Shown: piece by piece, positions 14,496 through 25,864 of the stretch
Position numbering within the stretch: the first letter of the stretch is position 1
How the letters are laid out: each line of letters begins with the position of its first letter
NCBI GenBank assembly: GCA_036346225.1
Contig: JARFIW010001490.1
Span: 496,001-560,000 of the forward strand
DNA length: 64,000 nt
Direction of reading: 5' to 3'
From: Platerodrilus igneus
Lineage: Eukaryota; Arthropoda; Insecta; Coleoptera; Lycidae
Program-made: the position numbers and the translations under genes
Notes under the pieces: model-generated
Databases searched by the model: none
What the model was told of the DNA's origin: nothing
The model's input: the letters and a program-made list of their open reading frames with translations, nothing else

Positions 14496-15738
14496 GCGGG
14501 ACGCCTACCCTCTACCATTAGTAGCCGCTATTTTAGATAAACTGCGGAATGCTAAGTATTTAGCTAGTTTGGATATTAAACGCGCCTACTGGCAAGTACC
14601 AGTAGTTGAAGCATCTCGTCCAATTACCGCTTTTAGCGTGCCGAATAGAGGTCTGTTTGAATTTAACTGAATGCCTTTCGAGCTTCATAATAGGCCGGCC
14701 ACCTGGCAAAGATTAGTTGATAGTGTTGTTGGTTTGGACCTTGAACGCTATTTAGACGATGTGGTCGTCGTTAGTGATCAATTTGATAAAAATTTAGAAA
14801 TTCTTGAAGAAGTTTTTAAACGTCTGCGAGAAGCTGGTCTTACTGTGTCTCGCGACAAATGTCAGTTTTGTCGTTCCGAACTAAAATATCTGAATTATGT
14901 CGTTAATCAGAAAGGTCTTCAAGTGGATCCAGATAAGATCTCGGCAATTTTAAACATTCCTCCTCCAAGCAACGTTAAGGAAACTCGAAGGTTTTTGGGT
15001 CTTTGCGGTTGGTATCGCCGGTTCATACCTAACTTTTCAACGGTAGTTGCACCAATTTCCAACTTGCTTTGTAAAAAGAAAATATGTTCTTGGACCCCAG
15101 AATGTGCTGACTCACTTTTCAAATTTAAAGAATTATTGGTTTCAACTCCCATCATGAGTTGTCCTAATGTTGACCTACCTTTTGTTATTCAAACCGATGC
15201 CAGTGATTATGGGTTAGGAGCGGTACTGAGCCAAACCCACCCTGATGGTGATAAAGTTATTAGTTATATAAGTCGTTCCCTCTCTCTCAGCGAACGTAAG
15301 TTTAGTACTACCGAAAAAGAATGTCTTGCGGTAGTATGGGCTATTAATAAATTTAGACCATACATTGAAGGTACTCACTTCACTGTAGTGACAGACCATT
15401 TTGCCCTTGTGTGGTTGGATAATCTTAAAGATACTTCCGGTCGGTTAGCTCGCTGGAGCGTTAACCTTCAGCAATACAGTTTTAGTATTGTCCATCGTCG
15501 TGGAAAAGATAATATAGTACCCGACACATTGTCTCGTTCAGTCCCAATTATAAATCAAATTGATGTCAAAACCCAAGAACCATATTTTGATAATCAGAAT
15601 GATTGTTGGTTTTCTAGGATGTGCGAGGCAGTATCCAAAAATCCATTGAAATACCCTCTATGGCGCTTTGACGGTGTCAATTTATTTAAGAAATGTCAAA
15701 ATATTTATCTTGGCTTACAGCAACCTAGTTGTGATTAG
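14496..15738 (+). pseudogene. Gypsy-C reverse transcriptase and RNase H
   Basis: The frame begins inside the RT palm with DAYPLP and LDIKRAYWQVPV, then an in-frame TGA at 14668-14670. From the ATG at 14671, MPFELHNRPATWQRL is followed by the catalytic YLDD at residues 27-30. The connection domain follows, then RNase H with its first Asp in IQTDASDYGLGAVLSQ (about residue 176), TTEKECLAVVW and VVTDHFALVWL (about 242). It ends with DTLSR and a TAG at 15736-15738. Gag, protease and RT fingers are missing because the element is cut at 14495. The layout suits a Ty3/gypsy element; the lineage is not certain. Confidence 0.92.
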
Positions 15739-15744
15739 AAAATT

Positions 15745-16066
15745 GTGGTCCTAAAATCTCACCGTATTGATCTCATTCGTCAATGCCACGGTAAAGAGAC
15801 ATCTGGTCATTTAGGTGTTTTTAAAACTTATCATCGCCTAATAAGTCGTTATTTTTGGCCTAAGGCCAAGTCTGATGTTACTCACTATATTCGTTCTTGT
15901 AAAATTTGTACAGCTTGTAAAGCTGACAACAAACCCCCTGCGGGTCTTATGTTAAGTCATACCCAAGTAAGTCGCCATTGGGAACTGATTTTTGTCGATA
16001 TCGTAGGACCATTTCCACGGTCATTATCTGGTCATAAGTTTATCTTAAGTGTCAAAGATCAATAAA
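15745..16066 (+). pseudogene. Gypsy-C integrase, zinc-binding domain and start of core
   Basis: In the same frame as the RT, after the TAG, the HHCC motif is complete: CHGKETSGHLG, a spacer, YIRSCKICTACK. The core begins with HWELIFVDIVGPFP, which includes the first Asp of the DDE triad. The frame ends at a TAA at 16063-16065, where the sequence jumps to the far part of the integrase. The second Asp and the Glu are lost. Confidence 0.9.
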
Positions 16067-16078
16067 TTGATCAATAAA
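16057..16078 (+). repeat. Direct repeat at integrase deletion junction
   Basis: GATCAATAAA occurs twice, at 16057-16066 and 16069-16078, exactly where the coding content jumps past the middle of the integrase core. This suggests slippage or repeat-mediated deletion. Confidence 0.75.
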
Positions 16079-16579
16079 CGAAATTGGTCTTCCCTTTTAC
16101 AGAAAGCAGCTTGTGCTATCCGCACTTGTTGTCATGAAGTTACTAAACAATCTCCATATTTTGTAAATTTCGGCCGAAAAATATACCTCACAGGTGGTAG
16201 TCATGATATACCCCGGCCTAGACATGATTCTGAAGATCCTAATGAAATTGTAAATCCGACAAAACGTTCTCCAGTGTTTGAAAAATTATTTCGCGATATA
16301 AATAATCAAATAAGAAAATCTTTTGTACGCAACAAAAAAATTTACGATCTTAGGCATCGTAACGAACAATATAATGTTGGTCAACAAGTTTGGCATAGAA
16401 ACGTTGCCCATTCAGATGCATCCAGGTTTTATACTAGTAAACTCGCTCCAAAATACGTTGGACCATTTAGAGTTAGTAAGCTTCTTTCCCCATGGACATA
16501 TGAGTTGCAAGATAGTAATAATCGTAATTGTGGTGTTTGGCATTGTAAGGATCTGCGCCCAGATTCTACAAGGGATTAA
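16079..16579 (+). pseudogene. Gypsy-C integrase, end of core and C-terminal domain
   Basis: The frame contains CCHEVTKQSPYFVNFGR, which corresponds to the 'T-x-x-S-P-y-x-l-x-f-G-r' block after the catalytic Glu. A long basic helix follows (RDINNQIRKSFVRNKKIYD), then the GPY-type module KLAPKYVGPFRV, and it ends with WHCKDLRPDSTRD. A stop follows at 16577-16579. It is an undamaged reading frame, but the active site was removed by the deletion at about 16067. Confidence 0.9.
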
Positions 16580-16729
16580 TGTAGCTATGTGGTAGGTTGA
16601 TGTTTGTGTAGTGGGTCATTCCCTACGTTTCTTAGATTTATTCATGTGGTTTTATAGTAAGCTTTGGGATCATTATGGTTTTGTGTTTATTTGGTCAAAA
16701 AAAAAATTAGCGGGGCTAAATTTTTATTT

Positions 16730-18502
16730 GGGTAAAGGGGGAGTTTTAAATTTCTGTTACGAATTAATTACAGTTTTCTTTCAATTTGATTAAATGTTTG
16801 ATGTAAGTCGTTAACTTCGGAACTTTAGCAGTCATGAAATCTTTCAAATTTTATTGGTTAGGCCTTAGTGTTGAAAAATCGTATAATAATATTTGTTTAT
16901 TAGTAATTAATATGGCAACGTGGATTATAATTTGCGTGGAATTATTTTATTGGCTTTCAGAGAATTTCAGATAATGCACAATTTGTAGTTGTAAATCGTA
17001 TGTGTGATAACACTTGTCAAAACCGAGTTCATTTCCGACAATTCATTCTTTGTTACTCATCTGGATTTGGCGGTCGGCATAGGTTAGCACTCCATTTTGG
17101 AATTTTGCCTGTCCAGAAAATTTATTGAAGTATTTTTGTGTTGGTTAGAAGTCGTTTCGAATTGCTTTAATTAACCTATATTTGATAGGATTTGTGAGAA
17201 CAGGTATGTAATTATTCATTGCAGTACATTTATTTAACGACACATTTTGTAAAATTTTTGAGTTGGTTATCAGTTACGTTCGTGTTATCTACAGCTGTTA
17301 TTGAAGTCGTTGCCTGGCAGGTAATTTAGTGTTTATATTTTTATTTGCGTTAAGAATTGTGTATTCGCACAATTATTATTTGTTTTCTAATAGGGCTTGT
17401 GGTAGTATCGCGCTTGTGGTAGTCTGGTAGTATAGTACTTTGATAATACTATACGGCTACCGCTGTATTTGTGGTTACTGGTTCCTGGTTGTTGTGTCTA
17501 CAGCAATAAGACTTGTGAAGAATATCGCAATTTTGGTGTGATACAAGAGCAAATCATCAGGTTGGGTCAAGACTGATGGTGTTGGATTCATCCATGCCTC
17601 AATGGATGGACTTACAAGAAGTCGTCTGGTCAAGGATTAATTGTAGCTGATGTGGTTCGTAGACGCATGCTATTTTTCTTTATCTAATATTTGAAAAAGA
17701 AAAGTAATTTGGTTAATAATAGTAGTGAACTATTTATCACGGGTACATTGACGTTGACAGTTTTCAGTAAATTTTCAGTGCACTTCCTGTCGACGACTGC
17801 GCATTTACTAATTTATGACGTAGTTTCTAACTAGCAATTCTAAACCTAATTGACAACGATTGCAGTGTTGCCAACATGAATAGATATAAATTTATTTTAC
17901 ATTCAGGAAAATAGTTTTGTGATCAGATTCTTGAGTCTAGTATGTCAACATTAGTACTAAATCACATGTCAGTAAAATAACAAGTTTTAATATATTTCAA
18001 TTGGAGATTAAACATGTTAAAATATGGATCTATATTGTTCTGAACGCAATAATTGATTCGAATATTTACAGATATATAAAATTAGTTTAATGAAATTATG
18101 CAATACTAACAGTGATGTGAATTTGCTATGTTTCTTTTTAAATATAGTTATGATTATGGATATTGCTAATTTATAGTATTTGGTTTCTGCCTGTTGGTAC
18201 TGTATTGTATGTATATTAGGTTGGATGCCGATTTTCCAGGAAGGTAATGTTCCAATTTATTAGCGGAGATTCAGGTACATTTAATTGGATGGCGCTTATT
18301 TGTTTATTCCAGCTTAGGTGCTAGTTGTGCGAATTCTTTGGGAACCCGCCCCACTCACCGTTGACCTAGTCTTGGGTACACGCCTTGCAGTTTTCGCAGT
18401 CCGGTCGAATAGTGTATGTTTTAGTATTTGTTCCGTGTTCTGCTTTTGAACAACGTATTATATAATTGGTACCTTTCGCTATAGAGCTTAGGGAAGGTTA
18501 CA
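16730..18502 (+). repeat. Gypsy-C 3' non-coding end: polypurine tract and probable long LTR
   Basis: GGGTAAAGGGGGAG lies at 16730-16743, followed soon after by CTGTTACGAATTAATTACAG. The stretch ends at GGAAGGTTACA near 18502, where Gypsy-A RNase H resumes on the minus strand. TGTTACG..GGTTACA would make an LTR of about 1.7 kb. There is no 5' partner because the element is truncated, so both LTR ends are inferred. No ORF of interest. Confidence 0.5.
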
Positions 18503-18833
18503 CCGTCATTTTATGGATGACACTTATTTTCCCTTCCGTCTTGGAGCAATGATTGCAGTCCACCGGACAAGGTCTCCTTGATAAAGCGTCTGCATTCCGA
18601 TGGCTAGTTCCTACACAATATTCTGTGTCAAAGTCATATTCCTGCAGCCGCTCTATCCACCTTGCAACTTGCCCTTCAGGATTTCGAAACAGCAGTAACC
18701 ATTTTAGTGCAGCATGGTCTGTTCTCAACAGGAATTTACGACCGTATAAGTACTTATAAAAGTGCTCTACGGATTTGAAGACGGGCAACAGCTCCCTTCT
18801 TGTCACACAACAGTTCCTTTCTGGCCGCAACAA
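18503..18833 (-). pseudogene. Gypsy-A RNase H
   Basis: The minus-strand frame reads CCVTRRELLPVFKSVEHF and LLRTDHAALKWLL, then RNADALSRRPC with a Cys-rich end. These are the RNase H 'RE-L' and 'TDH' blocks and the short linker before integrase in Ty3/gypsy polyproteins. The frame stops where Gypsy-C begins. The N-terminal Asp block lies upstream at about 18880-18930. Confidence 0.88.
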
Positions 18834-18863
18834 GACCTTGCTGAAATACCTAATAACTTTTTC

Positions 18864-19469
18864 TTATCCGTCCTGCACTTGAAAAAAAAAACCGCTTCGT
18901 ATAGCTGTGTTACTTGCATCGGTATCTAACTCAAATTTCCCCTCCATCCGCAAATAACTCAAAATTGGTGCTGTGACTAGTAGCCGTTTCAGTTGTTCAA
19001 ATGCACTGTGGCAGTCGTTATTCCAATCATATTCTTGTCCACCTTCGGTTAATTTCGTTAACGGTTTGGCAATGTTTGCAAACCCAAGTATAAAACGTCG
19101 GTAATATGTGGACAATCCTAGAAAACTACGATGTTGGTGTATATCTGCTGGTGTAGATCACTCTTGTATCGTTTTTATTTTGTCAGGGTCAGCTCTTATT
19201 CCGGTCTCCGAAACGACATGTCCTTGATATTTCACCTCTTTTCCAAATAGGTGACACTTCTTGGGGCTCAATGTAAGTTTTTCCCCGCGTAATCTTTGGA
19301 ATATCTCCTCTAGGTTCTTAAGATGTTCTTCAAAAGACCGGCCTAACTCTATCGCGTCGTCTAGGTACACCAGACGTGTATTCCAGGACAGTCCACGCAG
19401 TATCGACTCCATAAGTCGTTCAAAAGTAGCAGGGGCATTGCATAATCCAAATGGCATGACCTTGAACTG
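18864..19469 (-). pseudogene. Gypsy-A reverse transcriptase, C-terminal half
   Basis: Two frames split by a stop and frameshift near 19150. The first holds MPFGLCNAPATFERLM and the catalytic YLDD (about residues 32-35 from 19457), then KCHLFGKEVKYQGHVV, the thumb. The second has YYRRFILGFANIAKPL and FELDTDASNTA, the connection and the first RNase H Asp. Continues the fingers/palm frame at 19470-20432. Confidence 0.9.
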
Positions 19470-20432
19470 CTATAATCCAGTTCCAATTGTAAACGCAGTC
19501 TTTTCCTTATCGTTTGGCTCCAAGCCTACCTGCCAGTATCCGCTTTTCAAGTCCAATTTCGAAAACCATTTAGATCCGGATAGAGTATTCAAGGTGTCAT
19601 CAATTCTGGGCAAAGGATAGCTGTCTTTCTTTGTCACATTGTTAAGCCGCCGGCAGTCTACACAAAACCTTGTCGAACCGTCCTTTTTCTTGACAAGCAC
19701 TACCGGGGATGCCCATGGACTATTCGAGGGTTCAATCACTCCCTGTTCTTTCATATCGGTGATAATTTGATCGGCTTCCTTACATTTTGCCAAAGTTAGC
19801 CGCCTGGGGTGTTGTCTTACTGGTTGCACATCTCCAGTATTGATCTTATGTTGCACAACATTCATCCTTCCTTTCTCACTATCATCCAGTGCAAACACAC
19901 CTCGATATCGTCCGATCAGTTCTTTTACTTTGCCCAGTTGGTCGCCGTTTAATCCTTGACACGAGGGTATCAACATATCCAGCAATTCCTGTGAGCAACC
20001 GTTGGCTGGTTTATCTTTCGTGTCGTTCACACAACGTTCAATATGGCATACTAAAATGCAACTTCCCACAACCATGTCATCCGTATGCGGATTGATGTTC
20101 AGTACCCTTACTGGCATCATATTTCGAATCTTTACCAGTGTTCTTCCAATCAATAATCCCTCCTGACCCACTTCCGATTCAGTTGCTTCCATCATGCATA
20201 CTTGTGCTTCCCGGAGCGTACCATCCGGGTGTCCCATTACTATCATTTCCGCCTTCTCGGGTATTTTCATATTACAAATCATTCGTACTTGCATCGTCTG
20301 GTTACTCGTCCCTTGAAATGGAATCCCATCATCATCTATCCGAAGCACATTTTCTTTCATGTTTACATGAAACCTATATTCTCTCATGAGATCCATTCCT
20401 AAGATCACTTCTTCTGTAATTTTAGCTACCAA
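19470..20432 (-). pseudogene. Gypsy-A protease end, linker and RT N-terminal half
   Basis: The frame opens with [13 protein letters not shown], the 'ILG-D' block of retroviral-type aspartic proteases, and runs through a linker of about 150 residues. RT begins with VRQHPRRL and has [42 protein letters not shown] and the palm block [11 protein letters not shown] with its catalytic Asp. It stops just before the MPFG block (TAG near 19470). At 321 codons it is the longest undamaged piece of Gypsy-A. Confidence 0.93.
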
Positions 20433-20709
20433 GATGATTAATTAGTTTGTCCCCAATTGCCAACGTAACGGCAGTCTCTCCGTGAGTACAAATTTTCTCA
20501 CCACTTGCCGTTCGGAGACACACCGATACAGGTAGCACTTTTCCACGACCAACCAAATCTGGTCTCACAATAGTTCTTGTCGCTCCTGTATCCACAAGTA
20601 ATCGGACAACCCTACCATTAATTCTGCCATCGATATAAATGCTGTCCAGACTCCCCATGGACGATGCAGCACGGATGATAATCTCCGGGGCACTAGGTTG
20701 TGCTGTCAA
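20422..20709 (-). pseudogene. Gypsy-A aspartic protease
   Basis: The active-site block is RLLVDTGATRTIV, with the Asp-Thr-Gly triad, preceded by a short beta-rich segment (IYIDGRINGRVV). A frameshift near 20430 moves the C-terminal ILG-D block into the next frame. Located between gag and RT, as in other gypsy elements. Confidence 0.9.
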
Positions 20710-20754
20710 CGTTTGCCCCCGTACGTCGACTTGCTTTAGTTCTCCTGCTGCTCA

Positions 20755-20830
20755 ACCGGTTATTTTTTTGGTTGAGTGCAGCGTCTCTGTATATGACCAA
20801 CTTCACCGCAGTTTTAGCATCGCAGACCCC
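20755..20830 (-). pseudogene. Gypsy-A gag zinc knuckle
   Basis: Read on the minus strand, the CCHC motif has C, a TAA in place of the second residue, then NCGEVGHIQRRC. The C-x2-C-x4-H-x4-C spacing of a nucleocapsid knuckle is intact apart from the stop. Confidence 0.85.
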
Positions 20831-21402
20831 ATCTCCGCGGTCGCTGTCTTTCAAGCTTTTCCACACGATTGATTATTTCATCTATGGTGTTCTGCGCTTG
20901 ATCAGGTTTTTCTAAGGCAGCCCGAACTTTGTGTTTCATCCTGTGTGATGTCTGCTTAGCTGCTTCAAATTCAAGCGCACGACCCAGTGCGTCATGTAAC
21001 ATTTTTGGCCGTGCTAGTCTTACCGCTTGCTGTATTTCGCCATCTTTAACGCCATCTACAAATGTTTGAACAGCCAGTTGTTCGAGGAAACTATCTGGTG
21101 CCGTTGGGTATGCCATCTAACTAATCTAGCGATGTCAGCTTCAAATTCTTGCAGGCTTTCACTTGTCTTTTGAGAGCGGTTCTTAACTTGTGCGTGGTAA
21201 ACCTTTGAAGGTGAGCATCTCCATATCTCATCTCAAGCTTCGACGTTAAGAGGCCGTAATCATTCTGCTGGTGATCGGGAATCGTTTGTAAGATGTTAAG
21301 AGCTTCCCCCCGTAGGGCCACTATTAAGGAGATAGTCTTCTCTTTGTGGCACCAAACGTTGGCTATTGCAGCAGCTTCAAATTGTTTCAATATGTGGGCC
21401 AA
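20814..21402 (-). pseudogene. Gypsy-A gag, capsid-like region
   Basis: Two in-line pieces (21402-21121 and 21116-20814). The first contains KQFEAAAIANVW, ALRGEALNILQTIP and LEMRYGDAHL. The second has FLEQLAVQTFVDGVKDGEI and an arginine-rich end before the zinc knuckle. These are familiar blocks of insect gypsy gag proteins, which form the particle shell around the RNA. Stops near 21118 and elsewhere disable it. Confidence 0.85.
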
Positions 21403-21932
21403 GGTGTTTTACTATCGAATGTGGGTGGTTTCACTTTAATTTTAGACGGTATTGACTCGCTTCTTTCCATGGTTCTTATTTCTGAAATGTTCTGATTTAC
21501 AACTTGGTTTGCTAATTCAAGTGGCCGCGTTGTTAGTGAAATCACTTGTTCTTGCAGCCTCATCATATCTTCTTCCATTTTTATCAATTTACTGTTCAAC
21601 TTTTGCTCAACTATTTTTACCTGTTCAGTGACATCTTCTTTCAATGCAATGGAGCTTCCCATTAATCTTTGTTTTAACGTGGCTGTTTTTTCATTTAACT
21701 TTTCTTCTATTTTCTCAGCATTTTCACTAAACTTTATTTCCATTTTTGCAGCATTTTCACTTAACCTTTCGGTAAGGTTTGATTCCAGTTCAACTGACCT
21801 CACTACGTTTTTATTTAGTGTCACTTCCAGTTTAGCCGACCTCTCCTCCATACCGGATTTAAAATCTTTAAGGAAGTTTATTAAAGCTTCTGCGTTCATC
21901 TTACTTTGACTTCTTGTAACTGGCATATACAA
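21387..21932 (-). pseudogene. Gypsy-A gag, N-terminal coiled coil
   Basis: The minus-strand ORF starts MYMPVTRSQSKM, and the MPVTRSQ-like start is common in insect gypsy gag proteins. It continues with about 110 residues of heptad-like, Glu/Lys-rich helix (ENAAKMEIKFSENAEKIEEK), strongly suggesting a coiled coil. It ends with PPTFDSKTPW before a one-base frameshift into the capsid frame at about 21400. It begins about 48 bases after the primer-binding site. Confidence 0.85.
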
Positions 21933-21979
21933 ACTACTTAAATGTCTTTAGACTTGTGTTTTAAATTAATCGCTATATA

Positions 21980-21996
21980 CCCCGCACCTGACACCA
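21980..21996 (-). promoter_or_regulatory. Gypsy-A primer-binding site
   Basis: Just inside the 5' LTR the minus strand reads TGGTGTCAGGTGCGGGG, starting with the TGG that pairs with a tRNA 3' CCA. The tRNA was not identified. Confidence 0.7.
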
Positions 21997-21997
21997 G

Positions 21998-22530
21998 TGA
22001 AGCGGGCTACTGCTACCGCGTTTCTCTAATTTAAAACAAGTAATAACTAGAGTCTTTATTGCTCACTGTTCACAAGTTTAATTAACAGTATATGCCTTAT
22101 TTATAGATGTTTTCAGTCCAATTAACAATGAAGCACTATCACACTAATGAATTTACAAGCACTAATATCTTCCTAAACTAACTTTTTACCATAGGTCCAT
22201 TAATAACACTAACACAACTATTTTTATTGCACTTCTATTTATTTATGCGTACTACAAGCTGCATGTACATTAGACACAGCATATTACATTTATATATACT
22301 CTTGGACTTCCAAAAGCTCAACTACTTTTACTTTACAACGATATAATTTATATTAGACATTCTAGTATAGACTGAACTTCTTACATTCATAAGCGATCTT
22401 ATATATACCCTGAATTAAAGATATGACTCATCCTCCAGTAATTACTAGAAGCATTCTCGAACCCTTGAGAATAAACAGTGCTTGCGGCGTTTTGTGTGTT
22501 TGGTGGGTTGCCTACTAGTAGCTCGCAACA
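21998..22530 (-). repeat. Gypsy-A 5' LTR
   Basis: Aligned with the 3' LTR at 10791-11376. On the minus strand it starts TGTTGCGAGC and ends GCCCGCTTCA. The two LTRs differ at many positions, which marks an old insertion. It is followed by the primer site and gag, so the two LTRs span an element expanded to 11.7 kb by later insertions. Confidence 0.92.
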
Positions 22531-22544
22531 ATATTATAATGCAA

Positions 22545-23214
22545 GTAGATAGTTCAAAACAGTATTACATCTTCAGCACAATAAACCAAACTGTAGCCAA
22601 ATATATTTGTAAAATGTGTTTCAGATCTAAAAACCCATTAAAAGCCGCTAAGCACACCGTCAGCATCAGCTTATTGCTGACACAAGTAAATGAAGAAAAA
22701 CCGTATTTTCGTTGCGACAACACCGCTGAAACGTTTTTAACGAAATGTAGAATAAACGAGTACTTAATTAAAAATAAGAGCTTTGTTATTCGTTGGACGC
22801 CAATTACCTCGAACGCAAAAAGCAATTTTGTGGCAAAGAACGTTCGACATCAAAGGTTCGTACAATTTCGTTCCAAGTTTTAAATAATCATCATGGAATC
22901 AAGTACTGTTTTCATTAGATATAAATTAAATTCTTTTATTTAACCAGCGACGTCCGAACTAAATTATGTACTCGGATTATACTTACTCTCCTTGTATCAT
23001 TTGCTTTTGCAGTAGCTCCTAGTAGCAAGCTAAAGCATTGATTCCTTAACAACTTTCACTGTTACATGTCATATCGAACTTATCCAGAATGCATCGTCAT
23101 AATTATCTATATAATATAAGTTGAAAAATTAGAATGTTTCATTTCTAAATTAGAATGAAACCAACCAAACTAAAATGAAATTGTAAAATAAAACCCTTAT
23201 GCAAAGTTTGAACG
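22545..23214 (+). repeat. Dispersed repeat R1, copy 1, left part
   Basis: About 670 bp aligned in order with 56008-56680, from CATCTTCA.CACAATAAACC to ATGCAAAGTT. Its right end, AACG, is the target of Gypsy-B; the repeat resumes at 46178. A 133-codon frame starting inside the LTR (22482-22883) has a broken counterpart at 56123-56371. Many amino acids agree, but neither protein resembles anything I know and the similarity may only reflect DNA homology. Confidence 0.85.
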
Positions 23215-23444
23215 TGTAAGCAATTATGATGTTATTTTATAGCCAATCGAGTTCAAGTGCCATCTCCAAAATTTTCAGTTATATTCTAGGTACGCTAGTA
23301 ACTTTCTGTGTAATAATGTTTGTGGGGTTATGATTATTCAGGTAATGGAAAATGTGTGGTGAGATTGTATTGGAAATAAATATAAGTTCATCTGTGAAAC
23401 AGAATAGCATTTTTCTTTAAGAATTAGTCCAAAAGAAGCTTACA
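23215..23444 (+). repeat. Gypsy-B 5' LTR (230 bp)
   Basis: Begins TGTAAGCAATTATG and ends GAAGCTTACA, with TG..CA ends. It aligns with the 3' LTR at 44066-46177 once two insertions there are removed. Left flank AACG and right flank AATG (46178-46181) form a near-perfect 4 bp duplication. The paralogous R1 copy at 56670-56690 lacks the LTR and the element. Confidence 0.85.
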
Positions 23445-23499
23445 TCTCAGAAAAACTCTGCCTGGAATTTGGAATTCTCATTTTAGTAAATTACACGAG
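23445..23499 (+). other. Gypsy-B leader fragment
   Basis: 55 bases between the Gypsy-B 5' LTR and the 17.6-like insertion. The bases after the LTR (TCTCAGAAAAACTCTGCC) do not start with TGG, so the primer type is not clear. Gag resumes at 27763 after the insertion. Confidence 0.5.
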
Positions 23500-24048
23500 T
23501 TATGTATCACCCAATTGATATATGTATAAAGAAATAAAATAATTAGAAAATTATTAGAAAGTGTTAACAATACGGCAAGTAAAGTGCAACATTTTAAATA
23601 CAGGGACAAGTTATAAAGTTTATTAACGTTTATGAGAACGGATGCGATACTTTGTATCCAAGACGATAGTGACACTGAAGATGCCAGGTCACAGACGGTC
23701 AGGTACCGTGATTACTTAGAAATTAAGATTACAACATTGTAATTATGAATAGTATTAAGAATAAGAAAACATGAGATCTGCAAGTTTCCACAGCCATGTG
23801 ACGGGGTAGAGATATTATAAAAAGCCCGGGAGTTCAAGAACCCGGCAGTCAGTCAAAGTATTCAGCTTTAACATTGCAGTTGCTTATGCTACTTATAATA
23901 TTACATTTATTAGTTATTTTCGAACTTAGAGTAATTTAAATCAAGTGTTGTAAAATTCCATACTTAGTGTCTGTTTTAAAATAAAATTTGTTAAGAAGTT
24001 TTGAAACTGGTTTTTAAAAATGCAGCTTCCAAGGCCCGAACCCTAACT
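23500..24048 (+). repeat. 5' LTR of the 17.6-like element
   Basis: Aligned with 27209-27758, 61033-61591 and the reverse complement of 48430-48987. Landmarks are AGTTATGTATC at the start, GAACGGATGC, CCACAGCCATGTGA, and CAAGGCCCGAACCCTAACT at the end. Confidence 0.92.
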
Positions 24049-24065
24049 GGCGCAGCCGGTAGGAT
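24048..24065 (+). promoter_or_regulatory. Primer-binding site (Ser-tRNA type)
   Basis: TGGCGCAGCCGGTAGGAT directly follows the LTR. It resembles the TGGCGCAGT-type site of Drosophila 17.6/297 elements, attributed to a serine tRNA. Confidence 0.8.
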
Positions 24066-25864
24066 GTCAAAAAGTTACTAGGGAACCCAAATTCGAAGAA
24101 CTGGTGGTCTGGAATTTCAATTCCAAATTTTACAGAACCCAAACAGAAGTTGGAGGCGAAACAAAAATTGTTCAAACCCAACTAACCAAACAGAGACTTG
24201 GAGGAGATACAAAAATAGATCGAAACCAAAAACCGACGGGGAGGACGTACAAAACCAATTAGCGTAAGTTTATTTCCTTAAACCAATTTAATTTTTCTTT
24301 ACAAATATTTGATATTGTTAATATTAGAAAATTTTATTATTTATGTCTATACAAATATTGACCATTATTAATATTATTTTATTCTAGTTAATGAAAATAA
24401 TTGACTTAGGTACTAAAAAAATTATTTTCAAATTTATTTCTGTTAAAAGAGAACTTTTTAAAAACTAGAGAACTAAAAAGACGCATTACATGCGCAAAAA
24501 TTAGACAATTATTACGAAATTAACTGGCGCAAGAATTATGGAAACAAAACGAAAACGAATTTCAAATTACCAATACAAAAGTAAAACGTAATTAATTAAA
24601 AATTTAATACCGAAACCTTTGTATATAACGCAACTAAATATAAAGAAACAAATTATTTAAACCTAACATTATCCGCATTCTATAAATAATAGAAACACCT
24701 TGCAATTTATTATTAACTTAAATCATTATTACGAGTTAAAACAGCGCAAATTTAAACGCAAAATCTCATCATCGAAAGTGAATGATTTAAAACTCAACCT
24801 TGAACGCAACAAATACAAGGCTATTATATAACTCTAATTATAAAACAACTCAAGAAAACGTTCATCCTAAACCTTACAAAAGATATTTAAAACCAAGCAC
24901 CGCAAATATTACTTACTTCGGAGATATCTAAATATAACCTCAAGAAACTTTATAAATATTCACTACTAAAAACGCGCATTGCAACTTTATAAAAAACACA
25001 ATTACACTCATTCAAACTTGACATTCTATAATTAAAATACTTTTGTAATTAACAAAGTAAAACCGCAGAATTCATTCTCATACCAACTGAAAATAACACC
25101 TTTTAGAAAAGTATAATTGCATATTTATAATAAAAGCATTTGCACATTAAAATTATCAAAAGACTGAAAATTACGCCTACAGTAGGTTTAAAAAAACCTT
25201 TGTATTTAAAGTACAAAAAAGGCGTTAATGCAGCACAATTAACTGAAAAGCAACAATCTTTCCATATATTAAAACATTGTAATTAAAACAATTCATTGTA
25301 TTAATTATAAAAGGAAATTTTTATGCAACATTGAACAATACAATTGACGAACAATTGCAACTTTATATTTAACGCCTAAGTTGACGAGACAGAAGGCATT
25401 GTAGATACAGTTATCAATTACCATACCCACGGATAAGAGATAATTACAACAGACAGTATTAAATCAGCAAAAATTAAAAATAAGGTATAACTGGTCCCAA
25501 ACAAAGTAAAATAAATTACCACGAGAATTACTCAGTCACATCAAAACTTTCAGGAATCAAACCTGCCATAAAATTATCATCAGCGAAGTAAAGATCAACG
25601 TAATCAAGACAGAACCAAGCATAAACCTCATAAATTAATTACAGCACCGTACAATTAAGTATAATACAAGCAACTCAATTCGATAAATAACCCAAAACGA
25701 CACAAGTTAAAAATAACAAGTAACCCGACGCAATCGAAACTGAAAATTAAACCCAAGCAAGGAATAACAATACAAACCACGAAATAAATCCCAATTTTTA
25801 CAAAAATTTAAAAGCAATTAGAATTTAACTAAATATTAATTATTAGAACAACCCCCCAACTACA
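24066..25864 (+). other. Long AT-rich leader with conserved GTAAGT
   Basis: About 1.8 kb without a convincing ORF. A GTAAGTTTATT lies near 24264, and the related element at 61033 has GTAAGTTTATT at the same relative place (about 61826). This is a candidate 5' splice site for a leader intron or a subgenomic RNA. Confidence 0.5.
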
